Shown piece after piece: positions 39,001-50,142 of a DNA stretch of 64,000 nt. Source of the stretch: Nephromyces sp. MM_2019 (Eukaryota; Apicomplexa; Aconoidasida; Nephromycida); contig JADHZB010001616.1 in assembly GCA_015657535.1 (NCBI GenBank), forward strand, positions 124,001-188,000, read 5' to 3'. The notes under the pieces are model-generated. The model saw only the letters and a program-made list of their open reading frames with translations. It was not told the DNA's origin and ran no database searches. The stretch's first letter is position 1; each line of letters opens with the position of its first letter. The position numbers and the translations under genes were made by a program.

Positions 39001-42000
39001 TGGCTCTTACGGCGACTTCTTTCCTTTTATCAGAAGAAAATTCGTCTGGGCGTCACCCTGAAGAAGAAGATAGCTTCAAATCAGACAGAAGTACAGCTTT
39101 AAAGAATGCTGAGTTGGTAAAAGCCAAGAGCATGAGGGGTGTGTACAAGCCGGAAGCTTCGTTGATTTGCACGCTTAAGGATTCCAAGTTTTTGCACACA
39201 TTAGAAAACGAGCTATTAGGTAGTTTTAAGAAGGTAAAAAAGTCGAAAAACAATGAAATTTATATACCCTTCAGCGGGAAGATTCTTGTGTGCGTTTTAG
39301 GAGTCTCTAAAACTTCAGATGCTGCATGTGAGAAACTGGCGCTTCAAGCGTGCTGTTCCTATCCAAATTCTATTCCATTAGACTTACCGGTTATGACTAA
39401 GTATTCTGCCTCTCTGAGTTCTCTCTTGAAACAGCTCTTCTTGAAGAACATCCGCCGATTTGTAAGTAGCTTGCCTAACCTATTTTCAAGCAGTGAGATG
39501 GTTAGAATTCAAAGCTTTGACGTGGAGCTAAAAGGAGCAAACTGTTTGGAAAAGCCCTACGAATCTTCTGCCTCTGGAGATCCTCAAAGTTTTAACAGCA
39601 CGGATTTGGATGATAGTGCACGCTTAACTAAGGATTTTCTACATGCATGTAATCAAGCTGCTTCATTAAAGCAGTGTGCAGCACTAGAACTGTCTTCACT
39701 TATCTCAGCCGCTATAACAATATATCGAATATGGGAAAAGAATCTAGGTTTTGATTGGGAATCGCCTGCCGATGTTTCTGAAAAAGCAGAGTATAAAGAT
39801 GATCATTTGTTAGCCAGAGACTCAGGCAGTGCTTTTGGGGCTGCAGGTGGAAATAATGGCATTACTAAGAACTTTGGGGAGGGTGAAGCGAGGAAGGAAG
39901 TTAAAAAGGGTAAAAGAAAACGAGAGGAAGATGGTGTTGTGGCAGGAGAGGAAGGTGCTGTTAAAGTCTCTGAAAAGCTTTCTTCTCAGCAGTTTCTTCG
40001 TTCCAAAAAGTCTAAAAATGCTCATGATGATGCTGATACGCAGTTATCTCGAGAGCAAACGCATGAAAGCAAGGTTTCTTCGCATCCTCAGCTTGGCAGA
40101 TTATCCCAACTAAGCATACCAGCTTTTTTTGATGAGCTTAACCTTGATGAGTCGATGATAAGGGTATTGAAAGACATCATGAAGTGGATTTCGCAGCTAC
40201 TTCGTAGGTTGGATTCTTTGGGCGCGAAAAATATTGGAGGGCAAGTTTTGAAACACACAGAAGCACTGAATAGGGAATCAGCTGTAGGTTTTTCTAACGA
40301 TATTATTCTGAGTAGCCTCCCAGAGGAAGGAAAATCGAGTCCTGGAGTTGAACTACTCATCAAGGATACTTTATACTCTTGTTGGATCTTCATTGCCTTT
40401 TGTTTGTCGTTTCTCTGCCTCATAGTTCCTATATCAGTTTCCAGCTTTAAATCTGCATCATCCTTGGATGATAAAGAGAAAAGTGGTGAGTTTAAAGCTG
40501 ATAATATTTTTTTTATCTCTTTATAGATGCTCTTTTTGTGTGTGTGTGTGTGTGTGTGTATATTTTTGTGAGTTTTGCGTGTGCTGCAGTTTATTAGTAT
40601 ACCTCCTGTTTTTAGCCTTCATACGTTGAGAGAAATTTTTGAGGTATTTAGGTCAACTAGAATGAAGTTGTTTGTTTTTTTAAGTCACCCTATCGATATA
40701 AAAGCTTCTGTGTAGCGCTTGAGCACCACCATACAACTGGTAGTTTTCAAAAGGCCAAACCACTTGGATAGCAGCGCCAAGTTCGAGCTGTGAGTTCCGG
40801 TTTTCTCCCTCTTTTCCTGGAATCATAGCACACACACTGTTTTCCCTCTTCTTTATCAAACTGCGTTTTCAGAAATGGCTTTTTATATCGAGCTGGTTAA
40901 AAAGTTCTTAACAGATGTGCATCCTTTGCTTCCAAGCGTATCTTCGATTCTCCCAGTTTATACAGGAGAGAGGCGTGACGACGCTCCGCTTGAATTTTAT
41001 CAAAAATTGTATGAGAGAGATGCTGTGGTTTTCGCAGGGATATCTTTTGCAGCCATGAGAGCTTTAACTTCTCCAAGAGGAAAATTTGGTGTTCTTGGAA
41101 GCTTTTCTTCAGAGGTTTTCAAGTCTCTGTTTAAAACTTTATGCCGTTATGCCTCTGATGAAGCGATCATGAGTATTGTGGAAAAGTGCTGCTCGCATTT
41201 TACTCGAAGTTCTCATGATTCAGAAGGGGAAGTTTTTAACTTGGGTGCTGATGGTTACGGAAAAAGCTCTGATGATGAAGATGAAGATGAAGATGAAGAT
41301 GAAGACGAAGATGATGAAGATGACGAAGAGAGCAGCTGTGAGAAAGCAGACGGAAAAAGTGCTGCTGGTGTTAGCAATTCATCGTTAAATAAAGAAAAAC
41401 CTTCTAAAAGGGAGAAAGATAATTTCTCTTCTCTTTCTCATTCTGGGATTCCTGTGCAATCCTCAGAAGAGCTTGATTCTACTGCTACTAGTGCTGCTCA
41501 AGTTGACAATAGGGTTGATAAGATTACTCAGAATGAGAAAGTAAAGAATCTGTCTTCATCAAAACTTCCAAATGCTGCTTTTCAGTCAGCCGAGAATGAA
41601 GCTGCCTCTGAAAGCGATGCTGATGAGGAGGAGCTTAATTCTGAAGTGTTTCTTGGAGAGGCAGCTGCTTTGGATCAGCTGCTCATTAGCGATGACGGTA
41701 TGTGTCCAGTGTGAGCTGTTTTTCCACAAAGATAAGGCTGAGAAGGCACTTATCCATCTTTTGAGAGAATTGCCTACTTTGATTCATGTGTGTGGTGATT
41801 GCTGTACACGTCATGTATTCACAATGTGGAGCAGTTGAAAGTCTTTTGCTTTATGCAAAACACCAGATGTAGGATCTGTTTCTGGTATATCTCCTTCTAT
41901 AGATCAAAACACCACTTTTAAAACTCCTCTAGATATACTGGTGAAACTCGTGCAAAAGTTTGTGATTGAAGCGATTCTGCTGAGGCTTGGAAGCTTAGTA

Positions 42001-45000
42001 GATGAGGAAGATAAAATGATCAAGTTTCTGATGAATGTGTGAAATTCTGCAGAGAAAGTGCTTTATATACCGTCTGAGGTGGTTCTTTCATGGTTAGAGC
42101 AGGCAGATTTTGGAAATTGGTGTGATCTGCTTTTATTGTGTGACTGTCATTATGCCTATCCTAGTATAGCCATTACAAGAAACTTATCTACAGAGCGTGT
42201 TTTCTTAGCCTTTGTAAGCTTGTGTGTTGGTTGCTTCTACTTCTAATACTAAATACTGATTAAGTAGTTTCTTAGCCATTTCAAGCTATCCGTTGAAGTA
42301 ACTGCTTCATAAGCTTGCTGATTCGCATCTTAATATCGTCATAAACTATACTATTCTCTACCAGCATGAGTGAATCTTTAGGATATATATATGTGTTATT
42401 AGCACAGTTGATGCCATTATTTTAGCCTTAACACTGGGTGTTTTTGTTTGCTTTATAAGTTGTAACTGAAGTAGCTGGTTAAGTAGTTGAACCTGCTTGA
42501 TGTGCACTGAGTTAGTCATCGTAACACACGTTTCTTGCAAATTGATTATTTTACTTTTGGCAGATATTTTTTTCAGGTTTATACTCGACTTCTTGTAGCT
42601 TGCAGCTTTCTAATTTATACCTTCTTTTTAGTGTATAGTATCTTCTTTCGATATGTGCTTTTTTATCTGTAATTTGCCTGCAATTCCATTTTATTTATCG
42701 GTAGCTTTTTGCTGCTGCATGCGTCTAATTCTGAGATAACGCACAAACCAAATGTACTGTGAAATTTCTGTTATGTTGGAAATATCTCTTGATTGCATTT
42801 ATCTAACACAACACACACCGTAGCTCACCATTCCTTGGTCGCCAGAAACAGTTGCAATCACCCACCTTTTTGCTAAAATATTGAGTTTTATCGCACTTTT
42901 TTGTTTTTGCAGCTATTCAACCCTTTAAGAAATTATCATCCAATCTTGCTGGTCATTCGAGGCGGCAATTATTACAGAAAGAGTTGCAGTTAGAGGTAGA
43001 ATTTCGCCTGCAGTGTCTGGACTTGATCATTACCTTTTTGCAGCAGTCTTCGTATCGCTCGATTACCTTGAATATTCTTAGCTCTCTATTTCAGGCGCAG
43101 CTTAAAGCTTCTTTAAAGATGAACTATCATGCGCTGCACTCACAAACTTATGACCCCAAGAAGACTGGATCCCTTAGAGTCTTTGTTACGAGAATTCATC
43201 ATGTAGTTCAGAGGTTCTGCAGGGCTCCTGTAGCTTTGCAAGGGATACACACTAATAAAATGAAACTTATTAGAGCTATAGAGATGCAGAAAATGAAGCT
43301 GCAACGAAATGACCGACAGGCTTCCACTATGTCATCCGCTGATGATGACCGCTCATTGATAGTGCCCAGTGCCAAAGGTGGTAGCGCTCCATCCATAGCT
43401 CTACTGTTTGATGATCTATCTGTAGGCAGCATGGCGTGGAAGCTTTTGAAGCGTTGTAATGAATCTAAGAAGGAACTCTATTTGGGGAACGAGGAAAATA
43501 CCACCTTTGGTAGTAACTTTTCCCAGGAAAGCACTATTGATCCTTTGGTAGTAGCGACGGCTGAATCTAGGGATTTTTCAAAATATTCTAGAGAAGACTG
43601 TGGGAATCCACATAATCCTGATGTTGAAAACTCTAGTCTTTCGTCTTCAAACTTTAATCTTGATCCACTAAGCCAAGAGTGTGTGGCAATATTAGATCGC
43701 CTTTTTTCGGTAGGTGAGAAGTTAACTGATGAGTTGCTTAATTATCCGATTTCCCGCCAAAGCCTCACTGTAGATTTAGCGGAAATCAAAAAATTCTCCG
43801 CGATATCTGCTGCTCACATAATGTTATATATTTTCAAGCTGGAGTCGTTTGGTTATGAGTCCTTTTTTGAAATGAAGCATATCTGCGAGCCCCAGTTACC
43901 CGGTGATGGGCAAAATTCAGTTGAGCACACCAACCGAGCTTGCTATAATGGCAAGCATTCGCTGACTACTTACTTTCTCTCGAAGATACTCACCGGTTGG
44001 ATTGAAAATAAGCGCCATGCTAATTCAACTATGCTCTTCAACTTTATCTCCACTGTTGAGCAGATTCATCCGGACTTGTTTAGATTTATTAACTTTCTTA
44101 ATCTTGCCAAATCCACTAGAAATATTTTCATGAAGCGCTTCTGCTATTCTATGATGTTTAAGACTCTGAAAGGTCCTGGTTTCTTTATAAGTGAAGATAT
44201 TGGAGACACTGAAACTGAAGTGTACACCAAAGCTCTTCCTCTGCCTATTTTGAAGCTTGTGTACTTTCTTAATGGAAAAGCTAAGAATTCAGAGATCAAC
44301 AGTGCTATTTTGTCTACTAAACCTGATGATGTGGGCCAGAGTTTCCCCGCTACTAAATTAGACCGAAAAGCGGAAGCTAAATTTGGCTCCAATGAGATTG
44401 AAAGCAAACTCAAAGTTTGCGACCCTACGGCAAAGAAACAAAATGATAAGAAAGCAGATGTTAAGGCTTGCGATACATCCCCTGCTTCTTTCTGTCCCTC
44501 TGCCAATATCCTAGTCAATACTAATGTTATGCATCCCTCATTGAAACATCTTTATCTTTGTTTGCATGAGCTCTTTGGGACTATTCTCAGGTCTATACAA
44601 AGCGAAGATTCGGTTGCTGACAACCATCCACTTGATGAAAGTATAGATAATATCAAGTTTTCTAGCGCTCGGCAGCGGTATGCTTTCCAGTTGGAGCTGC
44701 TACATACCGTGAAAGGCATCCTTTCGAAATTGACTCAGCCTTCGTGCTTATCATTGCGAAAAGAAAGCAGGAGTTTGGAGGACTTATCTGCACTTTCTGG
44801 TATATCCTCGCCTCAACAAGATGCTAACAAGAAGCAGAAGAAGAGACATCTAGATGCTGTCGATACCGAGCTCATCTCAAAAGTGGGAACTAACAAGAAT
44901 AAAAAAGGATCTCACAAGGATAACTCTGTCCTACTAACGTCTAGCAACAAGAGTTCTCCGATAATTGTAGATACCACGCAATCACAGCATGATTTTAAGA

Positions 45001-45233
45001 AAAATGAAACTATTCAAAATGGCTTTGGGGAAGAGCTCCCGCGTAATGCTCTAGGGCAGCTGGATGGCTATTTTTCTACTTTTTCTCTGCATGCAGATTC
45101 CTCAAGCGTTATCTTAGGCTATGTGCAGGAGCTGAGCGCTGTGTGTGTTGCTCGTTACAAGAAGCACCCGAAGATGAAGAATTTTCTGAATTTGCTTTCT
45201 TCTATAGAGGCGTTAGCAACAAAACTTCGCTGA
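27848..45233 (+). CDS. DNA polymerase phi / Pol5 / MYBBP1A homologue, about 12 exons
   Basis: Nucleolar HEAT-like repeat protein of the Pol5/MYBBP1A family (ribosomal RNA synthesis and ribosome assembly; despite the name not a true polymerase). Exons: 27848-28096, 28861-29023, 29776-29818, 31506-31619, 32525-about 32747, 34571-35052, 36039-36404, 37163-37292, 37950-38058, 38907-40485, 40873-41697, 42913-45233. Phases agree at all junctions from 34571 onward. Family blocks appear in order: GLLDIFWRLGE at the start; LKRL joined to VEGLASFRGRVREGYGTAL; GRFLRNFMQAILR (GRLFG block); YNSKQYLQEVV; LGWWDLVAEDPLK; NCPNLRKNLIFYLN; LIHLFLEGLDDLEL; SHCWLAFQIL; VFKSLFKTLCRYASDEAIM; an acidic Asp/Glu run at 41270-41330; ALDQLLISDD; and ELQLEVEFRLQCLDLI. 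The start ATG at 27848 sits eight codons before the first block. About 2,190 residues, much longer than the 1,328 of human MYBBP1A, mainly from low-complexity insertions. One small exon may be missing between 31620 and 32524. Confidence 0.9.
30743..30832. other. Assembly gap of 90 N
   Basis: Undetermined bases within the long Pol5 intron between the exon ending at 29818 and the exon starting near 31506. A small exon could be hidden here, though the flanking exons already join in phase. Confidence 0.99.
32059..32087 (+). CDS. Possible Pol5 micro-exon
   Basis: Exons ending at 31619 (phase 2) and starting at 32525 (phase 1 entry) do not join directly. This 29-nt segment after the good acceptor TTCCTTCTTCAG reads IIFSDNWYI and would repair the phase on both sides. 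Its donor A|GTTTTC is weak. Confidence 0.25.
33050..33093. repeat. TG microsatellite in a Pol5 intron
   Basis: About 20 uninterrupted TG units on the sense strand, followed to about 33180 by degenerate TTGTGTTGTGTGGTGTG sequence. It is in the intron between the exons at 32525 and 34571. Confidence 0.95.
33656..33941. repeat. TTC microsatellite with interspersed TATTTC units
   Basis: About 285 bp of TTCTTCTTCTATTTC on the plus strand in the same Pol5 intron. The polyserine/isoleucine frame over it is a by-product of the repeat. It forms a very long polypyrimidine tract on the sense RNA about 630 nt before the next acceptor. Confidence 0.95.
37327..37346. repeat. Short TG run 35 nt after a Pol5 5' splice site
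   Basis: About ten TG units on the sense strand, in the intron beginning at 37293. Confidence 0.85.
38907..40485 (+). CDS. Pol5 homologue, large central exon
   Basis: Acceptor TTTCTGCAG at 38906 and donor GTG|GTGAGT after 40485. The frame is open upstream of the first apparent start at 39000. It begins with SHCWLAFQILTQL, the block that in the family reads RQWALDQLL. Long Ser/Lys/Glu-rich insertions follow. Near the end (40378-40440) is a strongly hydrophobic stretch (CWIFIAFCLSFLCLIVPISV) that is odd for a nucleolar protein. Confidence 0.8.
40537..40560. repeat. TG microsatellite 50 nt after a Pol5 5' splice site
   Basis: An uninterrupted GT/TG run on the sense strand of the intron 40486-40872. 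Confidence 0.9.
40873..41697 (+). CDS. Pol5 homologue, exon with acidic domain
   Basis: Entry after CGTTTTCAG and exit at ACG|GTATGT, phases 1 and 1. It carries the last HEAT-like block of the central domain, then a Glu/Asp tract coded by GATGAAGATGAA repeats, as in MYBBP1A and yeast Pol5. It ends in ALDQLLISDDG, the family motif before the C-terminal helical domain. Confidence 0.85.
41698..42912 (+). other. Pol5 last intron with open, coding-like segments
   Basis: The flanking exons join in phase and restore the family's continuous ALDQ...RLQCLDL region, so this is an intron. Yet it contains charged, protein-like readings in different frames, such as ELFFHKDKAEKALIHLLREL (about 41715-41775), LDILVKLVQKFVIEAILLRL (about 41930-41990) and VVLSWLEQADFGNWCDLLLL (about 42078-42140). 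Stops separate them. Confidence 0.7.
42913..45233 (+). CDS. Pol5 homologue, last exon
   Basis: Entry after TTTTTGCAG, phase 1. It opens with AIQPFKKLSSNLAG and the charged helix before FRLQCLDLI, then the FLQQ...LFQAQLKASL helices. The C-terminal third is Ser/Lys-rich, with a basic cluster (NKKQKKRH near 44830) typical of nucleolar proteins. The stop is TGA at 45231-45233, followed two codons later by TAG. Confidence 0.9.
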
Positions 45234-47750
45234 TTATAGCGTTTTTTTGTTTCGGGATAATTCGCTTCTCTTGCAAGCAACCTGAAGTAGCTTTCGTCTA
45301 TTTTTATTGCTCTGCTTTCTGCTGATTTTATTTTATGCTGATACTTTTTATTTTGCATGTGATGTTAGCATGATTCACCGAGCTCTAGCTCAGCGTCATG
45401 GTTTTTTCAATAATTTGAAAGTAATCCATGTTATATTCCACCTTATCTTCAGAGAAGATGGGCATTACTTTTGTTTTATTCATAATGACATGAATGGGCC
45501 ATTCCATCGCAAAATATTCTGTTAACTTTCAACGGTTCCATTCAAACTTTCGGTCTATATCCTTTTTTCTCTGCTTGGGCTATCCAAATCGCAGGCGCGG
45601 CGATCAATTTTGCTGACAACAGGCCAGCAGCTAGCACATAGTTCACTACTGACATACGTAATATACGCGCGTTGGGTAAATTTTTTAAAGTGTGTTTATC
45701 CGGTAATGTGCTGGTAACTCTGCCGAAATGGTTGAAGTGGTAGTGAATTATTTAAGGAGTCTATATTCGAATATGCTGTCAGGCACTTCTAGCTTGTAAT
45801 GCCTCAGCTTTGAAATATGCTAAAAATAGAATATTCTCTAGTTGCTTGTGTATACTTTTTATTACATCAAAGCTTGAAGAATAATCTTGTGACTATTATT
45901 CGTTCAGTTGTTTCGTTAATGACTGGAGAAGGTTTTTGTTTTGTTTTTCCAACACCATTCGGAACGCTATGTTTGTCTCGTAAAAATGGTGTGAAGGAAT
46001 CCCTGCAATAGCTCTCTTTCCATCTATTTTGAAAAAAATTTAAAAGCTGATCTAGAAACAGAAGCTAACAACAAAAATAATCGTTTATGCAAGGCTATCT
46101 GGTGAATTTAATGCGGAATTTTTCCTTTCGTTCGTTACGTGCATTCACGGGTTGCGCTGTAAGAGTGCTTACTTGCTAAAGCGCTTTCCCTGGTTATCCC
46201 GTACTTTTAAAAAATAATGGTTTTCTTTATTCCATTTCAATCAGTAATTGCGCTTGATCTCAAGGTTCTAAAAGTAAAAGCATCAACTACTCCTCTCCCT
46301 CGCTCTCGTTTTGACCCTTGATAGATTGATTTAGTATTGCAGTGGCAATTAGGGGAAATTACGAATATTCCTGACTTTGATGACCTTTGTTCATCTTTTT
46401 TTTTTGGGGTTGAGGATGCGTAGCAACTTCTCTTTCATACCATTTCTGATGCCTCCTAAAATTTCATGGAATAAAAGCCCTTTACTCTTCTAGCATTATG
46501 AAGTATGCTATTATCATGTTGAAGTTTCTTCTGGTTCCACGAATAATTGAAAGTTACTTGTGGCCTGAAACAATTTTGCAGGCTTGAAAAAGCATTATTT
46601 CCATAAACAATTTGCCTTTTCACCAATAACTGTGGCCCTCATAGAACAAGGAAGAAGCTAAGGATATAACTTCTGCGCAAATGCTTTTACTATGTAGCTT
46701 GACCTCGACCGTGATGCTGATGATGTTGGAACTTAACCTCCCACTAGTTGATTTCATAGTTAGAATAAATGGTTTGACAATCAGCGGATTGCTGTTCTTG
46801 ATGCAGCTTCTGTAAAGAGTTAGATTGTTCGAGGGTTTATATCCTGCTTTGCGAAGTGCGTCAGTCTAGTAGGCCTATCTTTCACATGCAGAAATGACTA
46901 TGAAAAACTCACCTTAGTTTTCTCTAGTATGCACCTTTCCTGAAAAATACGGAAGATACTTCCGATAGTAGAAGGTGCGTCTCTCACTTCTTCCGAGATT
47001 AATAGAAATGTTATGACCGCTAACTTACCCTATATAAACCTCTACGGCCCAAAACAAGTACAGTGCTAATTTGTTTTGTTCAGGGCTGCATTATTGTCAT
47101 AAATACTGACTCTCCTTCAAACTTAGTAGCTGCTCCCGCTTTCCCTACCCGCGGCCGACTAGTGCTATTTTATGATCAAATGTAACCTGCTAGTATCTGT
47201 GTATATTGCAGTCCACTGGATACTGATATCTTGCGCATCATCAGTATCATACGTGGAAAATGAAGCATCTTCCCGCTTTAATATTCAGTTTAATGCAGTG
47301 GATATCCTCGTAGCATTTAGCAATGCCATTTATCCCTATTAGCTCATTGCTTTAAACTGAACTATGAGTTTCCCTACGTACAATATGTATACCATAGCAC
47401 TCTGCTAATGGTAATTCATAACTTTTGGTGCCAGCGAATTTATAGATGGGAAAATGAGTTTTATTCTCTTGTTCGATTCGTTGTGGATGTAAGTAAAATT
47501 AGCCGAAATGATTGCGAGATTTGAATAACTGTGCCCATCCATTGAGTTTATAAATTCAGATTTTTTTTATTAAACAGTTTGATGCCTCCTTCTTTGCATT
47601 CAAATAGCTTCGCTAGGAAGACTTTGAAGCTACTGCGAAAAAATTCCGCAGTAATTTCGGCATAAAATTTACTTTCTACGAGCACTGATTATAACAATAT
47701 AGTATGCAAGAAATAGGGAGTTTGCGTATCCTTTGAATAATTTATACTGC
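45234..47750. other. Convergent intergenic stretch
   Basis: About 2.5 kb between the 3' end of the Pol5 gene and the apparent 3' end of the minus-strand LRR gene. No frame above 72 codons and no motif. It should hold both 3' UTRs. Confidence 0.55.
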
Positions 47751-47879
47751 TTAAGAGACGACTAACAAAACTATTTCAGCATTTTCATTAAGGACAGTAT
47801 GCTGCGCTGCATTTGCGGGCAACACCACTAGTCTGCTCTCCCGAGGCCTATCAGCTGTGCGCAAATTCTTGAAATATGC
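47751..47879 (-). CDS. Possible terminal exon of the LRR gene
   Basis: Open from acceptor CATATTCAG to a TAA, 42 residues, including AYFKNLRTADRPRESRLVVL. Position and strand suit a last exon; the entry phase (0) does not fit the exon at 48379 directly, so another exon would be needed. Confidence 0.25.
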   Translation of the reverse strand, partial: AYFKNLRTADRPRESRLVVLPANAAQHTVLNENAEIVLLVVS

Positions 47880-48378
47880 CTGAATATGGACAATTTCGTT
47901 CACAGGCCTTCCTTGAGTTATTATTATATCACATGGTTTAACTGCGAAACCATGATATGGTGATTAATACAAGAAGTGTTTGAAATATATTTCTGCGTTT
48001 TTTGAACTATGCTCGAAGGCATAATGTGGACGCCTGGTCATCAAGCGAATACGTATTTCTTGAGATTAGAGTTTTTCTTCGCGCTTTAGAAAAAACAATC
48101 GCGATACTGTAGCATCTTTGACGGCTTCCAGGCTTTGGTGTACATGTGGATTTTCTCTGGGCTTATTCCACGCATTCACTGATTAGAGGGACGAACATAT
48201 AGTTGCTGAAGGTGATTTTGCAGTATTTTCTATAACTTCCACCAAATGCAAGATTCATTGGCATGCGAAAAAGAAAATAGGATATTCGAAAATGTGCTTT
48301 ACTATGTTATTGTATGGCCTTTGCATGGTTTAAGACAATTTAACGGATACTCTGTGCGATTGAAGGTTAAATACCTAC

Positions 48379-48598
48379 CAGCATCTTGTATGCTCCACTT
48401 CATCCTTCGCTGCAGCTTCTTTGATAGCTTATACCTAGTATTTCGGCAGCGTATCCATGTTGCTACCTTCGTGGTAATATCCTCTAAAGCGCAGGAAATA
48501 TTTTCCTTGAAGCACTTCGTACACTGAAGATCGAATTTTCTCAGTGATTCAGCACTTCCCAATGTTCTTAGGAATGTTATAAATACCACGGAATCGCT
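48379..48598 (-). CDS. Probable further LRR gene exon
   Basis: A 73-codon open segment between a strong acceptor (GCCTTCTTTCAG) and a strong donor (CTG|GTAGGT), phase 0 in and 1 out. It contains FLRTLGSAESLRKFDLQC, which fits one LRR, followed by a basic stretch. Same strand as the LRR exons; the entry phase fits the 50458 donor. Confidence 0.42.
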
Positions 48599-49631
48599 CT
48601 GAAAGAAGGCAAGTGATTGAGTACAATTTTGGTCACAGCCAAACATTGAAATTATGCGCCATTCTTATGCTATCAAAATTACTGAGGAAAAGCACTTTTG
48701 TTGTGCTGCACAACTTATAGGTGTCATCAAAGCAGGATCGCGGATGTAAGCACGAAGCATCTTTTCACGGAGAAATATATAAACGGGGTGAGTTCCCTTG
48801 CAAGGAACGATTCAAGTAGCAGCAAGGAGCGCTACTGGAGCTGGTTTTATAGCATATCGAAAGCAACAGTAACATAAATATGCCGACCACTGCTTAGCTA
48901 TATATTTAAAAAAAACCTGCGAGGTTTCTCAAGCCTAGATTTATGGACGATTATTTCGAGTGCTATTCATGTACCTAGACGAATCAATCAACCCCAATGA
49001 ATACACAAGGAGCCAACGTTTCTACAACAGGACTCATGCACATGAAAATTAAGCCATTTAAAGAAATTTTTCCCCTTATGTCTCGCTTAGACTTGTATTA
49101 TATTAATGTTAGCGATGTTAACTCAAGCCTTCCGATTGCCATAGTACTTTGCCTTTCTGGATTTCATGACCATGCCATGATACTATATGTGCATTTATTG
49201 AGTTGAATAGCATGGTGACCTGAAAATGTGTTGGGCTCAACTGTTTAATTCATTGAAATAAGTAAAGAAACACTCCCAATGCAACGAGTGATTTCTACAG
49301 CTGTAGTTATACTTTGTATGCTTTTGTTTTGGTGAGGTTTCATATCGACTAAGTAAAAATCTATATCTGCACGAAGGCATGCTACATTGAAATGAAGCAC
49401 TTAAGCCACGTATGGACACCTACTCCGAAGTTTGACTACTTATGCACGTTTAATGAGCATTTTTATTTCTTAGATACAGAGGCGACTTGCGAACGTTTAT
49501 TTTGATGAGAAGTATCTAATGGTTTCCTAGCTTGAAAGCAAGGTTGTAAACATTCTTTCCTAGTATATAAATTTGGGTTACTCAGTTCTGAGCATCAAAT
49601 GTTGAGCCGAGAAAATTATGACTATGCCCAC

Positions 49632-49713
49632 GAAGTTCCCTGATTTTGGAGCTCCACTATCGGCTTACGGACATGCGGTACGAGGGACGCAAAACACAAA
49701 TCGATCCGTTTCC
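49632..49713 (-). CDS. Possible LRR gene exon
   Basis: A short open segment after AAAAGTAG reading RIDLCFASLVPHVRKPIVEL, with a possible donor TTC|GTGGGC. LRR-like spacing, but short enough to be chance. Confidence 0.25.
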
Positions 49714-50142
49714 CTACTTTTAGGTTGGCTATATACACTATATGGCTTCGAGAGCATGCAGATATATTATTTCCTGCAGCTTATGACGTAGCTATCTAGT
49801 TGCTATTTACTTTTTCACATAGTTGAAAAACCTAAATATGTGAACCTACTGCTAAATCCGACTCTGCTTAGCTAGATGCCTTCTCTGGCTTGGCCGACCC
49901 CCCAATGAAAGATTGCAGCAATGCAAAAAGTGGAGGTCACAAAATTACATCACCAATGCTACAGTGCCACAATTGGGAGATACGCAAGCAATGAGAACGG
50001 TAATAAACCAGGAAACAGACTGCTGGGAAAAATAGCAGCAAAGGAATGGTAACCTTTAAAAACCAGCATTACGAAAAAAATATCAGACATATTCCCATAT
50101 GACTAATAACGTGCAGCAATTCTCAGGGAATTTTAGAAGTAA

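Noticed and set aside
45722..45790. tRNA-Ser/Leu-like sequence (GCCGAAATGGTTGAAGTGGT ... ATTCGAAT)
   Set aside because: It has A-box- and B-box-like pieces, but I could not fold a proper acceptor or anticodon stem.
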